A stretch of DNA of 64,000 bases, taken from assembly GCA_963930655.1 (NCBI GenBank), contig OZ005601.1, positions 21,266,921 through 21,330,920 of the forward strand. Direction: 5' to 3'. Source of the DNA: Myrica gale (Eukaryota; Streptophyta; Magnoliopsida; Fagales; Myricaceae). The notes below the pieces were generated by a model, which did no database searches, was not told the DNA's origin, and worked only from the letters and a program-made list of their open reading frames with translations. Of the stretch, positions 19,211 through 29,353 are shown piece by piece (the first letter of the stretch is position 1; every line of letters starts with the position of its first letter). Made by a program: the position numbers and the translations under genes.

Positions 19211-20679
19211 AAAGGACACTAACAACCTAAGAGGAGGGGTGAATTGGGTTTTATAAAAACTTTTGTCTCTTTTTAATAATAAAACCGAATATCTAAAGAT
19301 CCTCTTTCTAAAGAGCAAGAGAATGAACAAAATATATAAGCAATCACAACATAAGAAATCAACAGTAAAAGGAGATAAGGTTAGAGAGATAACACCGTGA
19401 CTTTTAGGTGGTTCGGCTAACACTTGCCTACGTCCACCCCCAAAGCTATTTACTTCCTTGGGCTTCCTTCACTATTCTCCAAATAGTAAATACACCTTAG
19501 CTTCCGGGGTGCTAAGGAACCGTTACAAAGTATTTTCTGAGCTTACACTTTAACTCACTCTCACAAATCCTCACAACCTAGTGGATTTTTTCTACCCAAC
19601 AAGTAGGACAAGTGTTTTTCACAAACACTCACGTTTTTCGAATATGGGTACAAAAGGGAATCTAAGGAAATAGTTCTTTAAGCTGAATAAACAAGTGTAA
19701 AGTACTGAGGTGTGCAAAGAGACAAGATATACAAGAAAGGCAATAGTTATTGCAGGTGAGGATAAGCTTTCTTGGATGATGTAGCTTCTTTCTTCTTGAA
19801 AGTGTTTTCTCTCTCTAGAAAGTTAGGGTAGAGTAAATGTCGCACAACCACACCAATTTCTCTCTCCATCTTCTTCAATTTAAAGCGTCTAGGGCACCAA
19901 GGGTCTTCTGGTAAAGCTTTGGAGCCGTTGGAGGTCATTTGAGACATTTTGAGGAAGTTTTGAAATGATGACGACGTTTCCAGAATTTCTGCAAAATAAC
20001 ACAATGTGTCGACACATAGGTTGTATGTGCTGACACATTAAACTAGATCTGAAAATAGAGTCTCGGGTGTTAGTTCAATGTGTCGACACCATGGTCCAAT
20101 GTGTCGACACCTTCAACACTTAGTTAAAAATCAACTTGAAAGGTTTGAAATGTAAAGTCTCGGGTGTTAGTTCAATGTGTCGACACCATGGTCCAATGTG
20201 TCGACACCTTCAATACTTAGTCAAAAATCAACTTGAAAGGTTTGAAATGTAAAGTCTCGGGTGTTAGTTCAAAGTGTCGACACCATGGTCCTATGTGTCG
20301 ACACCTCCAACACTTAGCCAAAAAATCAAGTTGAATGGATTGAAATGCAAAGTATCGGGTGTTAGTGCAATGTGTCGACACCATGTTCCTATGTGTCGAC
20401 ACCTCCAACACTTGGACATAAAAAATTGTTCTTTAACAACATCTATTCCAATTCAAAGATTCTCAAAGCCATTTGCAATATAAAAGGTGATCTTTTAATG
20501 AGAAATAAAGAGGATCAAAAAGATTAGAGAGTTTTTGTATAGAGAGAACCTTGATACTAGAAGAAATTCATTTTAAGAGAATGATTTAAAATGTAAAATC
20601 TAAAGTCCTTCAAAACGTAGAAACTTTGTTATCATCAAAATCATTTATAGATTGTTTTCAAAACAACCTTGGGCTAACA
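19211..20679. mobile_element. 1,469-bp insertion in viral RT/RNase H, unclassified
   Basis: Flanked by ATATCTG on both sides (19204-19210 and 20680-20686). Deleting the insert plus one copy joins viral sequence in frame. It begins AAAGGACACTAACAACC and ends CCTTGGGCTAACA, with no clear terminal inverted repeat and no poly(A). Inside are GGTGGTTCGGCTAACACTTG, CCTACGTCCACCCCC, a minus-strand frame of 85 codons (20004-19747, no signature) and a 97-bp minisatellite. The opening phrase CCTAAGAGGAGGGGTGAATTGGG is one I have seen repeatedly in plant repeats, but I cannot assign the class. A 7-8 bp duplication would suit hAT, LTR or other elements. Confidence 0.8.
20059..20412. repeat. 97-bp minisatellite with GTGTCGACAC palindromes, about 3.6 copies
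   Basis: Units start at 20059, 20156, 20253 and 20351. Each has GTCTCGGGTGTTAGTTCAA, two TGTGTCGACACC sites about 13 bases apart, and AAATCAACTTGAAAGGTTTG. GTGTCGACAC is a perfect palindrome; two earlier single-base variants occur near 20010-20030. Confidence 0.95.
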
Positions 20680-21642
20680 ATATCTGTATAAATAAAAGTC
20701 CAAGGAGGAGGTTTTTTGCAAAGACAAGCAAAAAGAGGTTTGCATAAAATACGAAGATCCTTATAAAAATCACTAATATAATTCAAACTACCTAGAAATC
20801 GTTGAAGTTGAGTTTTATCAGTTAGTTGATCAGAAAATTTATTAGCAAACTCAATAGCATGTGATATAGGTTTTATTGTGCCTTGGTATATATTATGGCC
20901 TAAAAATCGTATTTTGGTTTGAAAGAGTTTAATCTTTGAAGCAGAAACAACTAAGTCAGTTGCTTTAATGATATTAAAAAATTTACGTAAATGATACTAA
21001 TGTTCTTAGATAGATTTAGAAAATATTAATACATCATCAAAATAAACGATTGAAAAAGAGAAATAAGGATTGAATATATCATTTATAATGTTTTGAAACT
21101 CAGAGGGCGCATTTTTTAAACCAAAGGGCATAACATTCCATTCAAAATCTTTTTTATTGGGAATAGGATATCGAATCCACTGTAAAAATTTGTTTAAAGG
21201 TTTATAATTAATAACAAGACGGGGGACTCCTCTTTATAATTCAGCCTGACCCTGCACATAGAAAGCAGCACAGCTCTAGTGTGATTTAGATTTTCGGATA
21301 AGACCCTTTTGTAATAAATCAACTATTTCTTTTTTACATAAAGCTAAAAGTTCTTGATTCATTTGAATAGGTCTAGCTTTTGTAGGGATGTTTTTTTTCT
21401 AAAAAATATTTTTCATAAGGAAGAGTTATCACATATTTCTTTCGATTCCAAAAAGCATTATGAATAGAAGAACAAATATCAGATTCCATTTGTTTAATAA
21501 AATCTTTGATATCCTGTTGAAGAATAGAATCTTTAAGTTGTTCATCGCTTTGCTTATACAAAATTTCATTTTGTAAAGATAATAAATGTTTACGTTTACG
21601 ACTAATTCCAGTCTGCGTAAGAAGATGGATTTCCTTCTTCAC
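20680..21642 (-). pseudogene. Endogenous caulimovirid reverse transcriptase (copy 3)
   Basis: Minus-strand reading from 21642 (MKKEIHLLTQTGISRKRKHL, 89 codons to 21373) through finger and palm to the C-terminal PPPWTFIYTD at 20690. The catalytic motif near 21032-21044 reads VYFDDVLIFS, with Phe where YIDD-type viruses have Ile. The motifs CPFGLKNAPSEFQ-like (about 21080-21125) and a YISDFYKDLRILCKPLF-like connection (20740-20790) are recognisable. Frames are broken between 21373 and 20690. Confidence 0.8.
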
Positions 21643-22191
21643 AAACAGATTTTAAAAAAATTGAATATCACGAGAAAAAAGAGGATAATAAAATTTAAAA
21701 GTAACTTAATGACCTAAAATACGAGAAATTATTCCTTCTTCAGTAACAATAAAAACATAAAACAAAGCAAGAAATGGTTTACTAAAAATTAATTTAGACG
21801 ACAAATTTTTACCAAGAACGAAAGTAGTTTGAAAGCAAAAACCATTATTTCAAATATGAACATTAGAGATTTTGTAATATATAATCATTTTATCACCATC
21901 AACTTGAGAAAGATGTTTTGTGATTTTCTCAAAGTATTTAGAATCAATTAGGCTTTCATGAATGCAATTAAGATCAGCATCGGAGTCAATTAAAGCAATA
22001 GTAGTATGAGTAAAATCTTTAATGCAAATAGTAACTTCAGCATACCATTTCTGAAAAATAATTTTATCAATTAATTGAAGAAAGGGTTTTTTAGGAAGAG
22101 TAGGAGAAATAACATAAGTAGAAAGAATATCCCTAATTGATAATTCATTATTCTTTGTGGAAGCTTTTAACAAACAAATTTCAGTAAGCAA
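21643..22191 (-). pseudogene. Endogenous caulimovirid aspartic protease (copy 3)
   Basis: Frame 22191-21850 (113 codons) ends past ALIDSDADLNCIHESLIDSK. The protease active site Asp-Ser-Gly is altered to Asp-Ser-Asp. Downstream, to 21643, the NGFCFQTTFVLGKN-like and LALFYVFIVTEEG-like segments follow with stops. The upstream part of the frame is the helical spacer between coat protein and protease. Confidence 0.8.
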
Positions 22192-22441
22192 TTGATCAGT
22201 TATTTAGCTATACTGTTGTTGCGTATTTTGTGAAAGTTAACTTCTTGCTTAAGAATGTGTATTTCTTTATGCAGATCCTGTATAGTAATATAGGGCGTGT
22301 ATCATTAGATGAAAAGCGAGCAAGAATATCTTTATAATTGTAATGTATCGCATGGATGACGTCAGAGGATGAAGGAGTCGAAGGGTTTTTCAGAAAACAT
22401 TTCTTAAGTAGATATTCTTGTTGCTTATCAGGATTGAGTAT
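22192..22441 (-). pseudogene. Caulimovirid spacer between coat protein and protease
   Basis: Short broken minus-strand frames rich in Lys, Gln and Glu continue the polyprotein between the coat-protein stop (22442) and the protease frame. No separate gene seen. Confidence 0.45.
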
Positions 22442-23362
22442 CTATGTAATAGAATCAAAAAGTAATGTTTTAGATTTAGTTAGAATAAGAATTTGTTTAC
22501 AAGAACAATTATGAGTTTTACATTCACATAATTTAATCATTTCATATTCAGATGAAGAAGAGGGAGTAGATGAAGAGGAAGAGGAAGTATGAAGTTCATG
22601 GAGAGAAATATCTTCATCAGTAGAATGAGGGTTAGATTTTAAAAAGATAAATAATTGATCCTTAATATTATCAGCAAGTCCTAATTTTTGAATTTGTTTT
22701 TTCGTATAACATTTTGAAGCAAAATGATCAGGTTTACAACATTTCCAACAGACAACTTTATTTTTGGAAGAAGAGGTTTTAAAAGGTTTTTTCTTAGAAG
22801 AAGAAGATTTGAAAAAAGGTTTAGAAGAAGAAGGTTTATTTTTCTTATAATATTTACGAGAATATTTATAGTTACGAGTATCAAAACGTCGTCGTTTAGA
22901 AGGAGGAACAAGAGGAGGGTAGACATATTGTTGGCAAAAAGAACCTAATTCACGACAATTATTTTTCTTATCAAATTCTAAAGTTTTCTTCAGGCGAAGG
23001 TCATTGCAAATCCATAAACCAGTCTTGTTAATAATATTATCAATATCATCATAGGTTAAAGTATCATAAGAAATGAGACCATCAGGATTGGCTAAATTAA
23101 GTCGAACTTTTTGAGCAAAATAATAAAGAAGACTAGCAATAAATTTTTCTTTCCAATAAAATTGATTGCAATCATCACGATGTAAAATTTTAGAAATGAA
23201 AACATTTTTATACCAACGAAAATCAGAAAGAGTTGGAAATTTTAGATTAACCAGAAAATCAGACGTACGATCTTTATAAAAAAAGATATCTTCTCTAAAA
23301 AATTTTATAATAGTATAAAGAAGAGCATTAACAGCATCTAGAATGAGCTGATTATTTTGCAT
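22442..23362 (-). pseudogene. Endogenous caulimovirid coat protein with zinc knuckle (306-codon open frame)
   Basis: This is the longest intact viral frame in the window. Residues 1-150 are the capsid core, including FPTLSDFRWYKNVFIS (42-57) and YWKEKFIASLLYYFAQ. Residues 155-203 are a very basic Lys/Arg/Ser tract (KRRRFDTRNYKYSRKYYKK). Residues 205-218 form a complete CX2CX4HX4C knuckle, CWKCCKPDHFASKC. The tail is Ser/Glu-rich, with a second Cys/His cluster CECKTHNCSCKQ. The order matches caulimovirid capsid proteins. The frame starts at an internal Met; the true polyprotein continued upstream, but sequence beyond 23362 soon ceases to look viral. Surviving openness may be chance or recent integration. 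Confidence 0.85.
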
Positions 23363-24000
23363 AATAGTATCACCTTATGGTGATATCTGACCCGGTGACA
23401 CCGAACTCGGAAGCTGCTTGTCATATTTTGGCTTGTTTTCGTAAAGCTTATCCGAGAGGAATATCCTCAAATTCGTGAAATTTAATACGGGAGAATCCAA
23501 GCTGCTTGAAATTTAATATTGATAACTTAAAATAATGTAGAATTCACAGGTTGTAATGCATACTTGTCTCTCATACAGAAAATTGTCTTGATCCCAACTC
23601 ATGGGATCCTGTAGAATGACCAAAATGTTTGTATATTTATTTTCGGTACCGCAAAGAGGCCGTTTTAGGACCTGTTAAATGGAGTATTTTTTAAATAAAT
23701 AATGATTCGGAAGAGTGAGAATTTTTCATGATCACACAAACGGGGAAGATGACCCACTTGCTTCGCCAAATCTATCTAACGTTCCAATGTTGTTGAGGTG
23801 CGTGGCTAACCACCTTTTCAATAACTCATTACTTTCTATCTCAGTACTGTACTTTCTCCTACCCACCTAAAAAAAACACCCCCCATATTTTGGTAAATAG
23901 AAATACAATTACCATATTGAGAAGTACTATTATGATAATATTTTAGAAAATAAATCATCTTAAAATAATTTATCAAATGCAGGTGTGCTAGAAAGACAAA
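23363..24000. other. Spacer after viral cluster, no recognised gene
   Basis: The first 130 bases (to about 23490) may still be viral leader (CCTCTCGGATAAGC on minus strand). The rest shows no signature. Confidence 0.4.
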
Positions 24001-24008
24001 TAGGTGAT

Positions 24009-24680
24009 TAGGGTTGTTCATTTGCACCGGCGGTTACCGTTTTAACCGCTACTGCTACCGCTACCGTTATCGGTAAGGGCAGTTATTGTGCCTTAGCAGT
24101 GCGGTGACGGTGTCAAATATGTGATTCCGTCAATTGCGGTGACGGTGACGATTTTCGCCAAACAGTCACCAACACTACCGTTAATCACCCCTAGTTGAGA
24201 CTTGATATGATTATTGATTATGTAACATACTTTTGTTGGAATATGTTAGTTGGTTTATGTCACATTGTTGGACACTTTTATTAGACTTTAGTCTTTATGT
24301 TTGAATATGATATTATGTTATACTTTTGGACAATTTTATATTTGTTATGATTGTTAATGATTATGATATTATATTTGAATATGTTATGATATTTTTCCAT
24401 TTGATATGATTATTGATTATGATATTATGTTGGAAATTTAAACAGCCTAAAACAGTAAAAAAATGAAAAAGTTCAAGGAAAAAACTTATTTTTTTTTTGC
24501 ACAACGGTTATACGGTTTAAGCGGTTATCGTATAACCGTTACAGTTAATACCGTCACCGGTAAAAGCGGTTATTGTGCCTTAGTGGTGCGGTGACGGTGT
24601 CAAATATGTGATTCCGTCAATTGCAGTGACGGTGACGGTTTTCGCCAAACCGTCACCTGCACTACCGTGAACCACCCCTA
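24009..24680. mobile_element. Non-autonomous hAT-type element, 672 bp, 8-bp target duplication
   Basis: Starts TAGGGTTGTTCATTTGCACC, ends GTGAACCACCCCTA. Flanks TAGGTGAT (24001-24008) and AAGGTGAT (24681-24688) match 7 of 8. Near each end a block of about 140 bases (AGCGGTTATTGTGCCTTAG-type, GTGCGGTGACGGTGTCAAAT, then CGCCAAACNGTCACC) occurs in the same orientation, an internal direct duplication. Interior 24190-24480 is AT-rich; no coding. Confidence 0.85.
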
Positions 24681-24688
24681 AAGGTGAT

Positions 24689-26125
24689 CATATAATCCAA
24701 TATAAACTCCTTAAGAATGAAAGAATTTGAAAATTTCCTAAATTAGTACTCCACTGCCAAAAACTCTTAAATTGGACCAATAATAGTTTCTATTTTTTAA
24801 GGTAACCGAGAGAAATTATTGCACTTAGATTTTGCACCAAGTTTGGATAAGTCTTTCCCATTTTAAAATGCACAGCCACAAACCCCCACATATTTAATTT
24901 AATTTCTAACTTAAGTATTAACAAATCTAGAATATGCGTGTGATTTATCAAACTCAAAGACTTGAAATGTAAAACTTTGGACTAAGCTGGCCACACTCGG
25001 CGGATTGATCATTTATATTAAACTTATCCCAAATAAACAATAAACTTCTATTTACGGTATAGTGTTAAGATCATAAGTAGATGTAGGGAGCTAAATACAA
25101 ATAAAAAAACACAGAGTTAGACACTAAATAGCAAAAAAGAGAAAAGAATACTTCACAAAGAAAAAATGTTTAAAAATAAGAACAAATAATAAAAATGAAA
25201 TAAGTTTGTCCTTCATCATTGAAGTGGGAAATTGTTGGTGAAATGGGAGACATCCTACCGTGCATGCCCTTCTTATACCACTGTGCTTGAGTGGATGGTG
25301 GAGGCGAGGAGATAAGTCACTCCCAAGCATGGGAGAATTGGGAGGGACGGTGCATGGATCTACCACAGTATCTCGTCTTTTTCTAAATTTTTTATTAAAT
25401 TAATTACACTTTTCACATAAGTTATTGAATCTTACGCTTCATATCTCATTCTTTGTGTTCTGAACATTTTAACTTCGTGATTTGATATCCGTTATTTTAA
25501 ATGAAAATGCCAATTATATGCCGCACGCGTGACTGATTTTTTAAATTCAAAGCGTCTAAAAATGTAAAAACTTAGGGTATAAAGTATACCTTTAAACCAT
25601 GTGAGGAAAAAAGTTTAATTAAGTTTTTTAAATATTGAGAGCAAAATCGGTAAGTGAGCAACATAAAAAATATGTAACTGACTTTTCTGTTAAAAATAAA
25701 GAATAATAGACAACGTGATGCAAATTAAAAGAAGCCCGAACGGGATGTAAAGTGCAATTAACACTTTATTATTATTATTATTATTTGGTTTACTTTTCCC
25801 TTATGTTCCGTGTCTATTTTATTCATTTCGTAGTATCATTTTGTCTTTTGATTTCTCTTTCATTTTTTAATTTTTGGGATTTGTTTTTTTTTCGTTTGTG
25901 ACATGTTTCGTTTTATTCTTAAATGTTTGATTTTGGGTCTTCGAGATTTCATTTTTTATATTTATTAATTTATTTAAAAATACATACACTTTTCACTCAC
26001 TCAATATAAAGAGTTTACCATCTTACCTATTACATACTACATAGATATTATAGTTTAAACTATTAATTTTAGATATTCTAGGTCATTTATTATTCTTTTT
26101 TTTTAAGTGCACGTGACATGCTAAA
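24689..26125. other. AT-rich intergenic DNA, no recognised feature
   Basis: No family signature on either strand; short simple repeats (ATT)n near 25763-25785. Confidence 0.6.
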
Positions 26126-26317
26126 TGACCGGCATTTAAGCAAATTCACTTTTACCCCGTGTTTTATATACATATGTTTTAAATTTTTCGCCTAATTATA
26201 TATTGGTCCTTTTAGTGTAGACTTTTCCCGAATCGGTCTCCATAGTACAAAACTCTCTGAATTGGTCCTCATGGTAACTTTTAGAGAGTACGGTAATATT
26301 TCTTTGTACACCTCTTA

Positions 26318-27007
26318 GAGCATTCCTAGTAGGTTCTCTATTCTAACATTTTGGTTAGAATAGAGAACCAATTTAACAAAAAAGTCAAAAAACACACTTT
26401 AACAGCTTATCTATTTTAACATTTTTTAGCTAAAAATTTTAACATGTGAACAGTGGTTCTCTATATTTAGATAACCACTGTTCACTTCTCTATAATAAAA
26501 TATTAATATTTTTCTTATTTTTTTCTTTTTCTTTCTCTTTTCTTAATACATTTTAGACTAAATAAAGACTAACTTAATACATTTTAAACTAAATAAAGAC
26601 TAACTTAATACATTTTTTTAAATATGATCGTTAAAATAAGACGACTATTTATAAATATGACCGTTAGGATAAGAAAAATTTTTAAAAATCTAATCGTTGA
26701 GATAAGATAAACTTAAAAAAATGTTGAGCGTTAGGAAAAGAAAAAAATTAAAAAATCCACCCTTTTTAGGATAAGACAAATATTCAAAAATATAACCGTT
26801 ACAATAAAACGAATATTAAAAAATATAAATGTTAGAGAAATAATAAAGAAATCTTTGAATAATAATATTTAAATAGAATAGTAAAAGTAGATGGTTAAAA
26901 TAGAGAAGCTGCTGTGAGTGTTTTTAAAAAGTTGATAGTTAAAATAGAGAAGTGTACTTTTTGGTTAAAATAGAGAGCCAAATTTGAATAAGCTACTAGG
27001 AATGCTC
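26318..27007. mobile_element. MITE, 690 bp, TTA target duplication
   Basis: Starts GAGCATTCCTAGTAGGTTCTC, ends ...AGCTACTAGGAATGCTC. Perfect 15-base terminal inverted repeat, with TTA at 26315-26317 and 27008-27010. Internal words TTAAAATAGAGA(A/G) recur inverted near both ends. PIF/Harbinger-like by TSD. Confidence 0.9.
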
Positions 27008-27184
27008 TTACCGGTTTTTCTTTTTAAGGCCTGTCGTGGTTCCAAATGTTCCCATCACCTCATTTTCATCAGCCCCACAAATCATAATCATGCTAATATA
27101 TACGAAAATAAAAAATCCTAATAAAATAATATAAAAATTATAAATAAAAATAAGTATTAAATACATTTTACACATTTTATTTTA

Positions 27185-27470
27185 TATATTTATTTTTATG
27201 ACAGGCAAAATCTCTTACATCTTATATTCAAAAGCAAAAGAAGATACAACTAAGGAAGTTGAAATCCTGCATACAACCAGGATAAAATCATCTAATTGCT
27301 CAGGTAAAAAGGTAATTGCAAGTAGAAATTTTTGCGGCAGCCCAATGAGTAAGCTGGTGTGCAACTCCATCACACTTATACAGACATATTATACATTTCA
27401 ACGCAAAAAACCTCCAAGTAACATCCGAATGCCCCTAACAGTATCATGGATCCTCCAATCAACTCTTTAA
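27185..27470 (-). pseudogene. RNase H-like (RVT_3) domain tail, relic
   Basis: Minus-strand reading near 27350 gives CDGVAHQLTHWAAAKIS, resembling the REANxVAHxLAxWA end of plant RNase H-like domains found with LINEs and in host genes. Stops follow. Carried within the long-TIR element; a captured fragment or LINE relic. Confidence 0.4.
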
Positions 27471-27471
27471 T

Positions 27472-27800
27472 TATAGAGGTCTTGACACTTTATGCTCTAA
27501 TATATTATTTTTATCACATTACATCCACTAACTATTGATTTCAGAAACTTTACACAATCCGTTAAAATTTTTCGTCTGATTGGATGAAAGTTTATTTATT
27601 TCTCAAAAATTACAATTTTATCGTCGTAAAATGACCACCGCCAAAAAGTGCATAGGGACAATTGTTATTTTGCACACAAAAAAATTATTTTTCGTCTAAA
27701 TTAACCGAAAATTTTAACATAGAGTAATAGATATTTGAAATCAATAGTACAACGTCTCACAAATAAAAGGAAATATAAAGTGTTAGACCTTCCAAACCTA
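27472..27800. mobile_element. MULE-like MITE with long inverted arms
   Basis: Left arm AGAGGTCTTGACACTTTAT...ACTATTGATTTCAGAAA...TTTTCGTCT pairs with the inverted right arm (27690-27800, GTGTTAGACCTTCC end). Arms about 120 bases, strongly diverged; centre includes GTCGTAAAATGACCACCGCC. No reliable target duplication. Confidence 0.5.
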
Positions 27801-28429
27801 GTGAGTGTAAAATATAATTAACTCTAAAAATAATTACGCTTTTTACCATTTAAATATAAACAATTTTTACCAACAAAAATTACTAAAAATTTCTCTTAAA
27901 CTTTTATTTATATATACACAAAATTTCCCTTTTTTATACCCTAAATGATATTAGTGCAATAAATTTCCTTAATAAACTAACAAGAACACAATAAGGACAC
28001 TAAACTGAGTTTCGAGTGTAAAAATCACGTTAATTTATGAAAAAATTGATAGATATTAGAAAATGTAGTCAATTGTATCCCAAATTAATAGCAAAGTATG
28101 TTGACAGCTAAAAAAGTGTATTTATTTTTATTTAAAAATGATTGTATTTTATTTCTTAAGATCTATTTTGTCTTTTGATATTTATTTTTATTTTTAAATA
28201 GATAAGCATGATTGAGACTTTTGGCGCTGATATGATTGAGGTGACGTGGACACTTGAGCTACCGCGGAACTTGAAAGAAAAACCGGTAACGGTGGACCAA
28301 GAAACACTAGCGAAAAGTCTACACCAAAGGAAAGGACCAATATACTAATTAGGATAAAACTTCGAAATATTCATATAATAGGGGGTAAAAAGTGAATTTG
28401 ATCAAATGCCGAGATATTTTCACGATTAG

Positions 28430-28915
28430 GGTTTTAGATTTTTTTATTCTTTATCGAAATTAATATTTAAAATATGGGATAAATATAATTTTTACATATT
28501 AATTATTAGGTCTAAGATATATTGTACTATAAATTATAATTTTAACATATTATACTCTTTAATTAATAATGTTAGATATTTTATATTCTAAATGATTTAT
28601 TTTGATATATTACAACTTTTAATTATTAATATTAAATATTTTGTATCTTTTATTTGTTAATAATATTTTTGATAAATTAATAAATTAATAATAATATTTA
28701 AATATATATAAAATGAGTTATAGATATTATTATTATTTTAATTTAAAAATTTATTAAAGATATAAAGGAATAATTAAATATTTAAAAAAGTGATATTTTA
28801 GGATGTAAGTGGTTAAAGCTATCGGATTACGTGCGTGAAAAATGGTATTTTTCCCATAAAAGTATGCTGTGTCGCATCTTAAATGTTGCTGGCTGATATC
28901 CAACGCCATTCACCC
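28430..28915. other. Very AT-rich stretch, no recognised feature
   Basis: Repeated TATATTATAATTTTAA-like words; nothing coding. Lies between the long-TIR element and the desaturase promoter MITE. Confidence 0.6.
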
Positions 28916-28920
28916 CCGTA

Positions 28921-29112
28921 GGATTGCAAAACCAATTATTCCCAATATTTTATCTCTCTCCTAATAAAATACTTCAATATAATCTCTCTCTCCCATAAAA
29001 AAATATAAAAAATTACAAAAATTATAAAAAATTACCTCTCTCTTCACCTTTTCACTAAACCCAATACCAACACATATTCTCATACTCAACATTTTACAAC
29101 ACAAACACAACC
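28921..29112. mobile_element. Tourist-like MITE, 192 bp, in the desaturase promoter
   Basis: Same family as 8403-8600 (shared interior nearly base for base from TTTTATCTCTCTCC to CACAAACACAACC). The left end GGATTGCAAAACC has decayed, and the flanking triplets are GTA/ATA instead of TAA. The right end touches ATATATAT at 29113-29120. Confidence 0.85.
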
Positions 29113-29120
29113 ATATATAT
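29113..29120 (+). promoter_or_regulatory. Likely TATA box of the desaturase gene
   Basis: ATATATAT directly after the MITE end, followed by CACCCTCTCC. It is 234 bases before the start codon, leaving room for a leader of about 200 bases that is CT-rich (CTCTCTCTTTATCTCTC). Inferred from position; no transcript evidence. Confidence 0.45.
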
Positions 29121-29280
29121 CACCCTCTCCATATTCTAACCTAAAAAAGGAGTACAGAGATACTGTTGAGGAAAAGGATCAGAAAAACAAAATTACCAGA
29201 ATAAAAAACCCTCTTTCTCTTTGCTCATGCTGTAGTTATTCTTCAAAAAGTCTCTTCCTTTCGCAATCCAGAAAGGAAGA

Positions 29281-29353
29281 GCTGAAAAAATAGAGAGAAA
29301 TAGAGAAGGCTTTGTTACAGATCTCTCTCTTTATCTCTCTAATTTCAGCTCTA
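29281..29353 (+). promoter_or_regulatory. 5' leader of SLD with possible intron acceptor
   Basis: A polypyrimidine run CTCTCTCTTTATCTCTC followed by TAATTTCAG ends 5 bases before the ATG. This matches a plant 3' splice site, so a leader intron is possible. A donor was not pinned down. Confidence 0.3.

Larger units (their letters stand above)
26130..28425. mobile_element. Long-TIR (MULE-type) element with nested MITEs
   Basis: The left arm 26130-26240 (GGCATTTAAGCAAATTCAC, TATATTGGTCCTTTTAGTG, TAGACTTTTC) is found inverted at 28310-28425 (ATTGGTCCTTTCCTTTGGTG, TAGACTTTTC). The arms are about 110 bases and roughly 75% identical. No clear 9-bp duplication. It contains a 690-bp MITE, a further inverted-repeat element and an RNase H-like relic. 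Confidence 0.6.

Noticed and set aside
20059..20412. 97-bp repeats as a CRISPR or centromeric satellite
   Set aside because: Under four copies, confined to one insertion with defined ends.
19211..20679. CACTA element because of the CACTAAC near the left end
   Set aside because: The right end lacks the inverse GTTAGTG and the duplication is 7 bases, not 3.
22442..23362. Domesticated host zinc-knuckle protein
   Set aside because: Intact frame, but directly co-linear with viral protease, RT and RNase H; no start context or promoter seen. Simple viral relic preferred.
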